Positions 13,085-24,894 of a stretch of 64,000 nt of DNA are shown here, piece by piece (position 1 is the first letter of the stretch; each line of letters begins with the position of its first letter). The stretch lies in the NCBI GenBank assembly GCA_014155875.1, contig JACEFZ010022415.1:379928-443927 (forward strand), read 5' to 3'. The position numbers and the translations under genes were made by a program. This DNA is from Cepaea nemoralis. Lineage: Eukaryota > Mollusca > Gastropoda > Stylommatophora > Helicidae. Below the pieces are notes generated by a model, which was not told the origin of the DNA, did no database searches, and worked only from the letters and a program-made list of their open reading frames with translations.

Positions 13085-13282
13085 CTTGTACTTGTGGACA
13101 CGTTGTTGTCGGTCAGCCAACTATAAATGTAAAGAGTCTGCTTCTAGTCGTTGTGTACCTTCCCTAAGTACACCACCACTCTCTGTGTACGTAAATTCGT
13201 AGTAGTAATAATATCACTCTGTACTCACTAAGTCACTCCACAAGCACTAGGTAATGAGGGTGGGGGATATTTCCCTATACTC

Positions 13283-13285
<3 letters not shown>

Positions 13286-13364
<79 letters not shown>
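13286..13364. repeat. (TA)n microsatellite
   Basis: About 39 TA units without interruption. Confidence 0.97.
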
Positions 13365-13366
<2 letters not shown>

Positions 13367-13557
13367 CAACTATTTTCATAAAGTCTCTGGATATATTGTT
13401 AAACATACATATATATAACATACACACGAATGACTGATACGATAAGTGAAGTCTAATAAAACGCTAGACGCTCAAGCTGAGTATACGGAGACGGAGATCA
13501 CAAAGAAATAAACCACAATAACATCCACAGGCTTGTGTAGGGACACCACAGTGCGCG

Positions 13558-13558
<1 letters not shown>

Positions 13559-13636
<78 letters not shown>
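13559..13636. repeat. (TA)n microsatellite
   Basis: About 38 TA units. Frames across it encode YIYI only. Confidence 0.97.
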
Positions 13637-13637
<1 letters not shown>

Positions 13638-15258
13638 TGACACCTACCACTAGACAGTAGAAATGACGAAAGATCACAATAATAACATATATCCAAAGAA
13701 AACAAATATCATATGTAAATATTATGAAAAGAAAGAACAGCACTCTAAATTAACAATATACACAACTCTGACGTCATACACAGCGGCTCTAGATATTGGT
13801 TAGGACCCCAATGCCAATGCACGAACACGCTAACTTTTTAGCTTTGTCCTTATAAAATTATCGTAAGCACAAGAAAACAAACACGTTTTGTAAAGCCTAT
13901 CCTGATTTAGATAGAAGTTGCAAAAAATGCCTATCCAACAATTACATGTAATAACATATACATATATAGATACACAAACGATAACGACAGTTAGAACGAT
14001 GAGAGCAAACAAAATGTTCAAATGGCTGGTCGACACTACTGTACTTATTAACCAGACGCAAAAGTTCTTAATTTGTTTTTAAAAGTTTTTCACACTACGC
14101 TGGAAATGTCTATTAGTTAATACTCCGAAATGTCTACGACGCTAGATTCCAAAACGACTTATTGTTTTGTTGAGTGGTTACTTAATCTCCAGTTGCGATC
14201 ACAAGTTCCGACTGTCGGACAAGTTGAATGTAATAGTAATTATCCAAAATGTTCTGTCTCGACACCATCCGTACTGTCTTTGTACCTTGGTTGCGAAGAT
14301 GACACCGTTTTGTAACATGTATGTTCTGGATTCACGTTTAACGACAAGGTTCACCCAAAAAAATGGCAGCAAATGTTCAGCGCTTTAAATCTGCATATAT
14401 GTATATATATATCCTTATTGGCAAAGAAATGCGACCACTCTTGCGATGACGACACGTGATAATCTATTGTAGAATGTTTGCTTATAACAGGGTAATGATA
14501 ACAAAGGGATTCAACACAAGGACGAACATAAAGTCTGGTTTTCGTTCAAACAACTTGTTTGGTTCATTCAGGATTCACCTTCACGACATATGAGTCATTT
14601 TGACCACTATAGGCTGTGGAAAATTCCTGAGTACTTTCACTCCATACATCCCCGACTCATACTGTGACGTCAATTTTTCTTTATCACCGTAAGTGGAAGA
14701 AAAAAAAATCCTCAGTAACTTCGTACTGGTAAACAGCCTTGCCTCCCAAGGCCAACCTAATTTCTCTTATCACCACTACTACGCACTGACACTGGCCGCG
14801 AACAAAGTAATGTCCGGAAATTTTCCGTTATCCACAAAGACACCTGTCCTGCCCCAACACGGCTGTGGTAGGGGTAATGTCACTACCCCCGTCTGTCACC
14901 CCTCCCGGTGAATCAGCAAATGTCAATTCTGTGTATTCTACAATTCCTCGTACCTCTCCCCTCCCCGAGATAGTTTATCGTCGCCTTGCGACCTGTGAAA
15001 ACATATGCCCCTGTTCATGGCGTCCCGCCTCGTCTGTTTACGTGTTCTGACTGTCCGGTATCACATTCACCTGTAGTGACATTCTCGCGAACTGTCTGTG
15101 GTGTTCAATCCTGTCTTCATCACACCCACACACACCTGTCAGGATATCGTCCAGCTAGTATCCTAGCACCGACTTTTTGTGCCGCTGTTTTCTCAACGCC
15201 CGCTGACAGTTTTTCCCGATGTGCCGTCTACTTTTGGCGGCCTTTCGTGCCCCTGTCC

Positions 15259-15330
<72 letters not shown>
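15259..15330. repeat. (CA)n microsatellite
   Basis: About 36 CA units inside the E3 leader. Confidence 0.97.
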
Positions 15331-15332
<2 letters not shown>

Positions 15333-15616
15333 TATTCTCGCCACCCTCTGGATTAATCCTGGTTTTCCGTTACCTGTCTGCTCGCTTGGGTGTTAACTTC
15401 GTTTGTCTGTGTTAATTACCTGGCGCACACACAAAAGAGTTCACATTAACCTCTTGAAGCAACGATATCCAAATTGTCACGGGTTTGTTTGTTTGTTTGA
15501 TCAAATGTAGTCACCAGATAATAACTCCTCTCTCAGAGACAAGCTCACAGATATCTCAGAATGACAACATTGTCTATACTGTTCTTGATCGGAGAGCCTC
15601 CCAGATAATGCCACGA

Positions 15617-16334
15617 TGTTCTTAATGATAATCGAGTGACATGGTCGGTGTCTAGGTTTCAATGTTCCTTGGATGTCACTATGGAGTGTACGTAGATCTA
15701 GCCACCTGTCTCACAATGCAACTCACCCCAGTAGTACACATCCATCAGTCAGTAAACAAGATTGAGTTGGCGCACGTAATCCTTTAATGCAGAAAGAACA
15801 CGGACAAAACGGAACATAACTCTATATCCAGAAACAATATAATCCATAGAATATACATATCCTCCTCACAACTTAACACGCACACATCACTGCCTTCTCA
15901 AGGACTGCTTAATCTCAACTTCTTAGGACAGTTATCCAGCTCCTATCCACGGCTGGACCTCACACAATACAACCCACACACTTTGGGTTCAGGCCTCCAT
16001 TAACTATCCAACCCACTTTGGGTTCAGGCCTCCATTATCTATCCAACCCCCACTGGGTTTTAGGCCTGCATTCACAACTCGGAGAACAACACAATCCCCT
16101 ACGGAGCTCTACTTCTCACTCCGCTCCTACCCTTCGACTCCCGATCCACTGGGAGTCCAAACATAAACTGTTCCCTGAAGTCCCCTGACTTCACACAACA
16201 CTACACTGTCTCTCGCCCCATCCACCCTGGGGGTCTGCATCTACCCTCACCATTATTTCTCATGGCTGGTTGTTTTTCCTCGTAGCCCGGCTACAAGTCA
16301 CTCCCCTCAATGGCAATGACCCAGGCATATGTCA
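15617..16334 (-). repeat. E3 5' LTR
   Basis: 718 bp. On the minus strand it begins TGACATATGCC and ends AAGAACA, the standard TG...CA termini. It matches 9607-10324 over its full length with about 14 substitutions. It holds the element promoter and RNA start by analogy with other LTR elements. Confidence 0.95.
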
Positions 16335-16583
16335 GTTGTGTTCTGTTGTGTTCTGTTGACTTCTTTTGTCTGGGGTTCTTATAGATTCTAACAATTTCCC
16401 CTTCAGTCTTCAGCAGTTAAATATGAGTGTAACTCACATATCATTGATTCTTGTTCATGAATAACATAAAGAAAAGCCTTATGTGTACTGTTACAAAATG
16501 TAAACCATACATAATCATCATACAAATCAATATACATCAGTGTCAGAGGTTTACATGAAGTTGTACCTCTTCCACTAATCCTC

Positions 16584-16615
<32 letters not shown>

Positions 16616-17424
16616 CTTCTTCTTCTTCTTCTTCTTCTTCTTCTTCTTCTTCTTCTTCTTCTTCTTCTTCTTCTTCTTCTTCTGGAGTCAATGTGCACTT
16701 GTCCCATTCTGTTGGCTATCAACAGTTGGTACAGACAGAGATTTGAGACTCCCTAATGTCTGGACAGAGTGTCTAAGCACAACTGTCACAAATGGCAATT
16801 TGTGAAGCGTAAACTTACTAGGCACTGCAGTTAATTGGTGCTGCGTCTAAGTGCGAAATCTGTCACATATATACAACGATATTACATCAAACCATGTCAA
16901 CTCAGCTTGGAAAGGAGGGAGGAAAGATATAAATTCCTCTCTCACTCTCTAGATGGTTTACAGGTAAAAACATGTAGGTTTCAAGCGAAGCAGTGGTTCA
17001 TGCACAGACTGTCTTCTGGATAGCAGATAGTAAAATAGGCATTGTGATGAAATGCATAAGAGTGCATTAAGAATTCCACCTCCTACAGTTTCCTATGATA
17101 GTATGTTGTAATATGTACACATTAAAGACAACAGAATTAAAGAATCACTTCAGAGCGAGCAGTTTTAGAGAAATGTAATAGCCGGGGATTGGCACAGTTC
17201 AGCTAGAAATGGCAGCTTGCAAGTTGACACGCCAGAGGTTTTTATATTATTAATAATAATACACATTTAGTGAGGACGCTGTTTAGTCTAAATATAAGCT
17301 GACAAGTGTTCATCTCGAGTGTCAAGTGTGGCGTATGGTGTTATCGTGCTTTCAAGTGCAATATTTTTCTCTGGTTGGTGTGCATTAGTTGACGAACTAT
17401 AACATGATGAATTCTATAATGTCA
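16335..17424. other. No gene; contains a (TTC)n run
   Basis: This is the right flank of E3. The only structure is the trinucleotide run at 16587-16682. A short plus frame at 16835-17023 has no recognisable motif. Confidence 0.5.
16587..16682. repeat. (TTC)n microsatellite
   Basis: About 32 TTC units. Confidence 0.97.
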
Positions 17425-18028
17425 CATCTTCTCAGTATCTCCCTCAGGATTCTCCCCTCAGTATCACCCTCAGGATTCTCCCCTCAGTAACTCCCTCAGG
17501 ATTCTCACCTCAGTATCTCCCTCAGGATTTTCCCCTCAGTATCTCCCTCAGGATTCTCCCCTCAGTATCCCCATCAAGATTCTCCCCTAATATCTCCCTC
17601 AGGATTCTCTCCTCAGTATCTCCCTCAGGATTCTCCCCTAATATCTCCCTCGGGATTCTCCCCTCTGTAACTCCCTCAGGATTCTCCCCTCAGTATCTCC
17701 CTCAGGATTCCCCCCTCAGTATCCCCCTCAAGATTCTCCCCTAATATCTCCCTCGGGATTCTCCTCTCAGTATCTCCATCAGGGTTCTCATCTCAGTACC
17801 TCCCTCAGGATTCTCCCCTCAGTATCTCCCTCAGGATTCTCCCCCGTATATCTCCCTCGGGATTCTCCTCTCTGTAACTCCCTCAGGATTCTCCCCTCAG
17901 TATCTCCCTCAGGATTTTGCCCCCCCCCCCCCTTTCCAGTATCTCCCTCATTATTCTCCCCGAGTTTCTGACTCAGGATTCTCCTCTCAGTATCTCCCTC
18001 GGGATTCTCCCCTCAGTATCTCCCTCAG
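17425..18028. repeat. Minisatellite, 26-bp unit
   Basis: About 22 imperfect copies of a 26-bp unit (CAGTATCTCCCTCAGGATTCTCCCCT) are arranged head to tail. Its right end passes without a break into the reading frame of the family X LINE at 18029-18664. The unit itself matches the last codons of that LINE's ORF, where intact copies read GCTGTGGGATTTGCTGAGGA near 28281-28300. The array therefore seems to have grown out of the LINE. Confidence 0.88.
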
Positions 18029-18664
18029 CATGTAGCCACTAACAACACCAGTTCTGTCTTGGTTGACTATTCTTTTTTGGCTGCCCAGCGTAGCGCTCAT
18101 GTCTAGCTTCACCTCTTTACATTTGATGTTCTTGAAGTCTGATCACGGTTGCAGATTAACTGTCATCATTTGAATTGTTTTCTCTCCCTGCCTCTCTTAT
18201 GGTCTTCACTATATCATTCCGGGCTAATGCTCTTCCGCTTCCATCTTAGTCCAGTTCTCTAGCCTATCAGATTGTCCATTTCATTTTACATTCGCGTGAC
18301 CTGGCACAAAACTGAAGCTGGATTTTATCAGCTTTCCTCTCCTCATAGACTGTCTTCCAGTCCAGCTCAACTTGCTGTCAAGGCATCGCAGTTAGTGCCA
18401 GTTCTCTATCCGAAAGATCTGTACTTACCAGGAAATCCTCACGCGTTGTGCAACATATCCATCTGTCCTGATCATTACACCATTCTCAGCAATGTTCTCA
18501 ACTATTATGGTCTTAACATCTGCCTCCACATTTACCCGAGTTTGTTGTCTGCTCTCTCTAGCCAGTCCGATGCATACTGCAAACCCTTGTTCCGTCGCCC
18601 AGGATTGAAACCAACACGACATCGCATCGCCCTACATGCTGCCATGCATGCAGATAATAGCTAA
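18029..18664 (-). pseudogene. LINE X copy X3, RNase H region, decayed
   Basis: On the minus strand the decayed frame shows an RNase H start (VMIRTDGYVAQRVRISW), then FVPGHANVK, then a tail with a HERYAGQPKK-like segment. The tail matches copy X1, which has KQEHYAGSQRKLIDQHRTG at 28204-28262. Several stops and frame changes break it. The GHANV histidine and the TDG aspartate are still visible. Instead of the ACTA tail of X1 and X2 it ends in the 26-bp minisatellite. Confidence 0.7.
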
Positions 18665-19044
18665 ATGGTGATGCTGATTATGACCATGCTTTATTGCTAG
18701 TTAAGATGTTTTTATTTTTATCGGTATTAATGTACTAAGTTCACGCAGTTGTATTTGCATAAACGAGTGCAAAGTAGCAGATTAACTTATACTTGTGTGA
18801 CACACTTCAGGGGAAGAATGTTTTTATGTGTATTCATGTGCATTATTATGTATATATAGTTGTTCATGCTCTGCCGTCTTCAAATGTTGGCCAAACAATC
18901 TGTCATTGACAAACTTCAAAAATAAGTCTGTGTGCACTAAGTGAACTCGATGTCAAGGATCCCAGAACTGGGTCAAATCTTAACATGCCACAGATGCCTC
19001 ACCTGATTACCTTTTGGACTCTACGTTGCCGGGTGAAGTTCACA
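18665..19044. other. No recognisable feature
   Basis: AT-rich spacer with no repeat or protein motif that I can name. Confidence 0.45.
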
Positions 19045-19312
19045 CTTGAAATCATCATCATCATGTGCCATGCCAATAAGCGTGGGTGGTCATGTTCCAC
19101 CATCTCACACAATCACCAGAGTCGTGGATCAGTTCTGTGTTCTTATCTCGACCATACCACTTGACCAAGCCATCCAGATATTTACTTCTTTGCCATCCAC
19201 TTGTACTCTTCCCCTCAACCTTGCCAGTTGTCACCAAGTTCTCTAATGTATTTCTTCTCATAATATATCCATAACATTGTGCTTGTCTACGTCTAATTTC
19301 TCTAATCAGTTT
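19045..19312 (-). mobile_element. LINE family Z, 3' end fragment Z1
   Basis: The minus strand encodes a C-terminal LINE segment (LENLVTTGKVEGK) and ends GGCATGGCACATGATGATGATG, the same 3' end seen at 44380-44445 and 56700-56770. It is 5'-truncated to about 270 bp. Its end with ATG repeats suggests the family uses a trinucleotide tail. Confidence 0.75.
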
Positions 19313-20420
19313 ATTTCACAGATTTGAAATAAATACTAATAATGTCCGGACTCATCTTCCTATTATGCGTCTGTGACGTATGTCTCTATCACATTGTGTA
19401 GGCCTGAGAGCAAGGAGAAATAGACTGCCAATCGTTCCCTCACTTTAACAAGCGACAAGCCCAGGCGTCGAACTCGCTGATGACATTACCAGCGGAGTAA
19501 GCTGTCAGTTTCTAAAGGCGCCAGCCATTTCAGATTTGAGAGGCGAATCTTAATTAAGTAATATCGTTTGAATGATCCAATAACTGATTAATTGACATGG
19601 GATGATTAATTGACATGGGATGATTAATTGACATGGGATGATTAATTGACATGGGATGATTAATTGACATGGGATGATTAATTGACATGGGATGATTAAT
19701 TGACATGGGATGATTAATTGACATGGGATGATTAATTGACATGGGATGATTAATTGACATGGGATGATTAATTGACATCGGATGATTAATTGACATGGGA
19801 TGATTAATTGAAATGGGATGATTAATTGACATGGGATGATTAATTGACATGGGATGATTAATCGTCTTAAACCACTTCCCGTATTTGTCATGGTCTTATA
19901 TATCGCCGAAATGTTGTCATTGCGAGATGTTGTCTCAATCAAACAATAAATACAGTTGTTTTCCCAGCGCAATCTCCTTTAATTTGTAATACAATACATG
20001 TCTGCTACCATATTAGCAACTTTTAAGTCGTAACTGTGACACACCACTACTTCCTATCTCCGCCATCCATTTTTGTTTGGTTCAAACCTATTTGTTTGTT
20101 TGGCACTGAATCTGTTAAATGTGTGTGTAACTGAATGATTAATCGGGAACTTAATTGAATGATTCACGACTGATTTGCGAAAATGATTGATTGATTTAAT
20201 GAATGAGTAAGTCAGTTAGCAATTCATTGGGTGTGTTAGTGAGTGAGTTAGTGAGTCAGTGAGACATTGAGTCAGTGATGGGATTCAATAATCAACAATA
20301 TCATACCTGGAAAATATATTCGAATTCTTCAACTAAATTAAAGAGATCTCTTCATCACATGTCCAGAAAATTCTCGAAAATCAACGCTTGCACTTGCATT
20401 GATTTTCGACAATTCGCTAG
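19313..20420. other. Spacer with an 18-bp array and GAGT-rich DNA
   Basis: Apart from the array at 19590-19862, the stretch holds a cryptically simple region near 20150-20280 made of GAGT, GATT and GAAT words. No gene is supported. Confidence 0.5.
19590..19862. repeat. Tandem array, 18-bp unit
   Basis: About 15 nearly perfect copies of GGGATGATTAATTGACAT. Two copies carry single-base changes. Because 18 is a multiple of three, long open frames encoding a six-residue repeat (MSINHP) appear on the minus strand; these are not evidence of a gene. Confidence 0.97.
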
Positions 20421-20999
20421 TGTCAGCAACTCACTTGCGACAGGCATACAAGGATTCCCTGCTTTTGCACCACACGAAAGTGACAACTCGTATTGTTTGC
20501 AAAAGGGTACATTTTATTTGGAGCTGATCGTACATGAGCTCCACGAGCGGAATACCACATTGGCATTAAACATCATAGTATGTTATGAAGATGTAATGAG
20601 GAGATGATGTTAATGATAATAACTACTGAAGCTAAGCTTAAGTCCTAACTATTGATACTGTCCTTTAACAACAAAGTATCCACAGCGGATATACAAGGTC
20701 TGTTCCCTACGCCGTCCAGTCTCTGTCTGCCCAAGCTCCGTGTGGCGTGTTCAGCACGAGCAATTGGCGCTGCGTGCATCCGCTAGTTTGCGTGCTTGGA
20801 GTTCCAGCACGCTGGTCACTTGGTTATAGTAACCAGTATTACATGGTCCACTTATCGTGCTGCGGGTTTCCCAGTCTCTTGGGTAACCCCAGCTCAAGCA
20901 CACTCATTGCCCTCCTTGTTGACACGAGTGTGTCCCGTTGTAGAACTATTTATAGTGTTTGTGTCTCTTCTGTCTGGTTTCCTAGATCGCTATCTTCCA
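20421..20999 (-). repeat. E2 3' LTR
   Basis: 579 bp with TGGAAGATAGC...GCTGACA termini on the minus strand. The interior next to it (21000-21040) is only weakly purine-rich on the minus strand, so the polypurine tract is not clear. Confidence 0.88.
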
Positions 21000-22164
21000 A
21001 AATATGTTTTCTATATCTATCACTAAAGTATGGCAACTACACGGATAAAAAATCTAACAACACATTGCTTACACAGATTGACACAGACAAGTTACAACAA
21101 GTCGTTTTGTGCGGCGAAAAAAATAATTACCGCTAAATCGTTCACTCTACTTATTTAATTCATTCTCTCTCCCATTCACACATCTCTCGTTCATCTTTCA
21201 TTCAAACAGTGGTTTTAAACTATTGGTTCGTCGTTAAAATATGGTTCAAGAAATAATAACTGGATGAACAATAACTATATACATTACATATTTGGCTGAA
21301 TTTAAATAGGTTTTCAAGCCAGATGACTGTGCTGTTTTTCTGCACTCTTCATACCTATACAAAAATATACATGGTTGCGAGGATTGTTTACTGCCAATCC
21401 TATGATAATGACTGACATAACTAACCTATTGTAATTTGGTGTACTGTTCTAAATTAATCTAAGAGAACTAATCTAACTAACTAATTAAATTTGGGAAAAG
21501 TGGGTTAGTTACCTTAAAGTTTTATTAGTACATAGAATGATATAACTTACTAAATGATCGGGTTAATTTGTAAGTGATGTTTTAATTAACTAAATATCTA
21601 AATCAATATGTTTAAATGGTGATAAACTAAAGTAATGTTTCATAATTGAAAATATGATGTAGGTGTAAACTGAAATGAGTTCTTAACTAAATGTAGGTAA
21701 ATTATAACTCTGAAATTTCATAAATAAAGTTATACAGGTAAATCTACATTATACATTCTATTATCACTACAAAAATATAATGTTATAAGCAACTGTTATA
21801 AAAACATGTTATATACATATCACATTTAATTTCTACTTAACTAAACTACTAATTACATCCAGGTGTGATGTCGGAGCAGCGTTCTCTGAAGAATGTCCTC
21901 ACAAAATAGAGTTCAAATAGACAAAGTCTGATTTACGCTCTCATCCTGGGTAACGTTCATACTTCGATCCAATCACGCGTTGCATATATGGTGGTGGTGT
22001 AGACGAATCCTCGGATCCTACCGATTTATGTAGGTTCAAAAACAACTCATACCGTGTCTGTTCATTTCACTTATCCTGACACAGTTAATATTACACAAGT
22101 TTAGACGACTGGCGATGATAACGCACTTACAGTGTTCACCATCACCACATAGGGCACTAGGTAA
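21000..22164. other. E2 3' non-coding region
   Basis: AT-rich, with many CTAACTAA-like words near 21420-21600. No frame or motif. Confidence 0.6.
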
Positions 22165-23540
22165 TTACAGTGTCAATGTTTCTGGTGATGTCAGATCGCT
22201 CTCTTCTCGTATTTCAGGTATCTCAATGGGAGAAGGTCGGCTCAATGTGTCAGCTAGAGAGTTCATGCTCCCCTTCAAATGCTTAATAGTGAAAGCATAA
22301 TTTTTCAATATCAAGGACCCCCTGTAGATCCTGTTATTGCGATGGACCCCAGACTGCATGACAGTTAGCGGCCAATTATCGGTTTCAATAACAAACTCTG
22401 TACCCGCTAGGAGTCTATGAAGTTTCCTGACACAATAGATCACGCTTAAAGCTTCCAATTCAGAGGCTGAGTATCTTGCTTCAGCCGGAGTGATTTTACG
22501 GCTTACATACATTATCGGGTGGAACATTCCTTCATAGAACTGGCCTAGGACGCCAGAAATGGAAATAGCACTTGCGTCTGTACGAAGGAAATAGGTAAGA
22601 TCTTTGTTAGGCAAGCGCAAAATAGGTGGAACGCTAAACATACGTTTCAATTTTGATAAAGCACCAATTAACTGTGCATCTTGAACATTTAATTTTACAG
22701 ATGCTTTCAAAATATTAGAAAAAACGCGGGTGATTTCAGCCAAATTGGGTATAAATTTGTTGTAATAATTAACCAGACCAAGCAAACTTCGGCCATGTTT
22801 CTTGGTCGTTGGCATAGTTAAATTGAGAATCTTGGTCACAATTCTCTCATCTGTTCTAAGCTGGCCTCTGCTGATCGTATGGCCTATGAAGTCAATTTCT
22901 TCCATTCCCAACTCCACTTTGGTTGTTTTTACTGTAAGACCGAGTAATCGCAATCTATCGAAGACATGTCGCAGTTTCTGTAAGTGTGATGTCCAGTCTA
23001 CAGTATGAATACATATGTCATCATTATAAGTCGACGTATTTGTCACTCCGTGCAAAAGGTCCCTGGTGAGTCGGACGAAAGTGGCTGGAGCATTACAAAG
23101 GCGAAAAGGGATGTCGGAAAAAATGTCCTTGTACTCTGTTACTAGCTATATGATTTGTCGTCGTTGCTCGTCTGTTAGTTTCGTTTCTAACCGTATGCTA
23201 TCAATTGTCCTAGTCATGTCTACTGTCGGGACTGGTCATTCTATTTCATAGTCATCTGTCTGATTAAGTACTGTCGTTGTACTACCTGTGTGTTCTGTTT
23301 CCTGACTAGGTGTGTTTGCGTTGTCGTCGTCACCTGTCGCCCTACCTAGTGTAGTTGTGTTGTGTACGTCTGTCGTCCCGTTGGTTGGTGTAGGTGCATT
23401 CTATTCGTCTGTCATCAGTTCTTGTCGTGAAAAATACGGCTTCAGCATGTTGATATGAAATATCTTTAATTTTCGGTTTATCGATATTTCATAGTCGACA
23501 TCTGATATCTGTCGTACCACTCTGGGTGGCCCTTGCCATG
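22165..23540 (-). pseudogene. pol: E2 integrase C-terminus, reverse transcriptase and RNase H
   Basis: From 23540 the minus strand encodes WQGPPRVVRQISDVDYEI, the GPY/F-type integrase C-terminal module, then an acidic linker with stops. At about 23130 the sequence jumps from EYKDIFSDIP directly to LCNAPATFVR, so the RT fingers and first aspartate are deleted. The catalytic YxDD box is YNDD at 23017-23028. RNase H follows with TDASAISISG, a Glu in SELEALSVIY, ETDNWPLTV and HLKGSMNSLADTLSR. Nothing coding comes after RNase H. This confirms that integrase preceded RT in this family. Confidence 0.88.
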
Positions 23541-23547
23541 ACATTAC

Positions 23548-24894
23548 TCACAAGTTACTTTTATCTGGTAGTAAAAGCAGCACCTCTTGATTGGGTTCAA
23601 GGTGTAGGGATTTGGCACCCTTATTGGCATCACTTTTGAATCGTCTCTTTCGAGAAGCCAATATTACACCTTGGACCTTGGCTGTTACATGCTTTCCCTT
23701 ATCTATTACATGATGACAAATGGTACATGACCGACAAAACGATTTAATATCGTTACCAACTTTAGGCCAATAGAAGTATGATAAAATTTTGGCTCTCATT
23801 TTGTTTTACCCCAAATGTTTAGCAAACGGTGACTCATGCGCAATCTTTAGCACATTTGGTCGGTGTTTTACAGGTAACACCGTCTGCTGAATTTCATGGT
23901 TATTGGTGGTATAAAAACGCATGAGAATTCCATTATGCGTTTTGAAATACCAAGATGCATTTTTAGTTACTTTCGCTCGCTCACCTAACAATTTAAAATA
24001 ATGTGTGATAGTTTGATCGGTGCGTTGTGCTTCGATAAACTCTTGACGAGTGGTATTGTCACTAGCACCGCTTGGTGTTAACAACTGTAACATTTCATTT
24101 TGTAGGTCAGTATAATGTGTTTGGGTATCTGACCTCGTTACAGCATTAGCCGTGTTTGTTTGTTTCCAGGCTAGTATCTCGTCATCCGTACAATATTTTA
24201 ATGATGGCAAGCAACCCAAAATCAGGTCCGTACAGGGATTTTGCAAAATCGCGCATGTAAATGTGCCGGAAAGGAACGGGATGTTTATACGGACTTTTGC
24301 CAGCGGGTATTCCTCACTGTTACCAGAGAAAGTGCGGCATTTAACAAACTCACCCGTATAATCTTCTGGCTTAACTAGCTCTCTTCTTACCCCAAGCAAA
24401 GTGCTGCCGCTATCAAGTAAACATTGGCATGGTTGTTCGTTGACCAGTGCATCGTAGAACTTTAAGTTATCTCTGGAGGTTAACGCTGAATTAGCATCTT
24501 CGTTGGAACATGGTACAACATGACCGCATTGGAGTTTTCCGTCCGCATGAAACTGGTGACAATCGTCACATTTACTAAAGTCTAATATATCAGTAACTAT
24601 AGCCACACTCTCACACTCATTGAATGGTAATACATTTTCTAGCTCAGACTCAATCACACTGTCATCGTCAGATGATGTATCTATGGGCACAGCATTACTA
24701 GCCTTCATTCTTTGCCTGCCCAAACATTTAGACGAATAATGGCCATAACTTGAACAGAAGAAGCATTTAACCGCACGTTTGTATGAGTTTCGTTTGTTTT
24801 CCTGCTTTTTCATCATCATTTCTAGATGAGCAGGGTATGATGGACTTTTATCACACAGGAGTACTGCGGATGAAATAATTTGCAGTATACACAC
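23548..24894 (-). pseudogene. pol: E2 zinc knuckle, protease and integrase zinc finger
   Basis: This part begins with the CCHC knuckle CFFCSSYGHYSSKC. An acidic stretch follows, then a Cys/His module (KCDDCHQFHADGKLQCGH, 24520-24573). The aspartic protease has DSG at 24406-24414 and the conserved DYTGE...CRTFSG segment. Next is the integrase H2C2 finger: AHESPFAKH, a TAA stop at 23806-23808, YFYWPKVG and CRSCTICH. About 20 residues after the finger the sequence jumps straight to PNQEVLLLLP, which in E1 lies far downstream, near the integrase C-terminus. The catalytic core (D,D35E) is therefore deleted. Confidence 0.86.

Larger units (their letters stand above)
13085..15616. other. E3 non-coding leader
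   Basis: The interior between the 5' LTR and gag is about 2.5 kb, long for a leader. It holds two TA microsatellites (13286-13364 and 13559-13636), a CA microsatellite (15259-15330) and no credible frame. The base after the LTR on the minus strand starts TCGTGGCATTATCTGGGAGG; I cannot assign this as a primer-binding site to a named tRNA. Confidence 0.7.
9607..16334 (-). mobile_element. E3: LTR retrotransposon, non-autonomous (Gag-protease only)
   Basis: Two 718-bp direct repeats bound a 5.3-kb interior. Read on the minus strand the order is 5' LTR (15617-16334), a 2.5-kb non-coding leader, Gag-protease-partial integrase zinc finger (13084-10698), polypurine tract, 3' LTR (9607-10324). No integrase core, reverse transcriptase or RNase H is present anywhere inside. 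The LTRs differ at about 14 sites by eye (about 2%). No clean target duplication is visible: flanks are TCGCTT on the left and GTTGT on the right. It is related to E1, E2 and E4 by Gag N-terminus, capsid and protease sequence. It would need RT and integrase from another element. Confidence 0.9.

Noticed and set aside
17425..18028. CRISPR-like array of regularly spaced repeats
   Set aside because: Units are contiguous without unique spacers, and the context is a eukaryotic LINE.
19550..19972. Long minus-strand open frames encoding MSINHP-type repeats
   Set aside because: They arise only because the 18-bp array has a unit length divisible by three and no stop; no start context, domain or neighbour supports a gene.
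20747..21136. Frame of 129 codons in the left E2 LTR and its partner near 27372-27653
   Set aside because: Both lie in LTRs, are shifted by small indels relative to each other, and show no protein motif.
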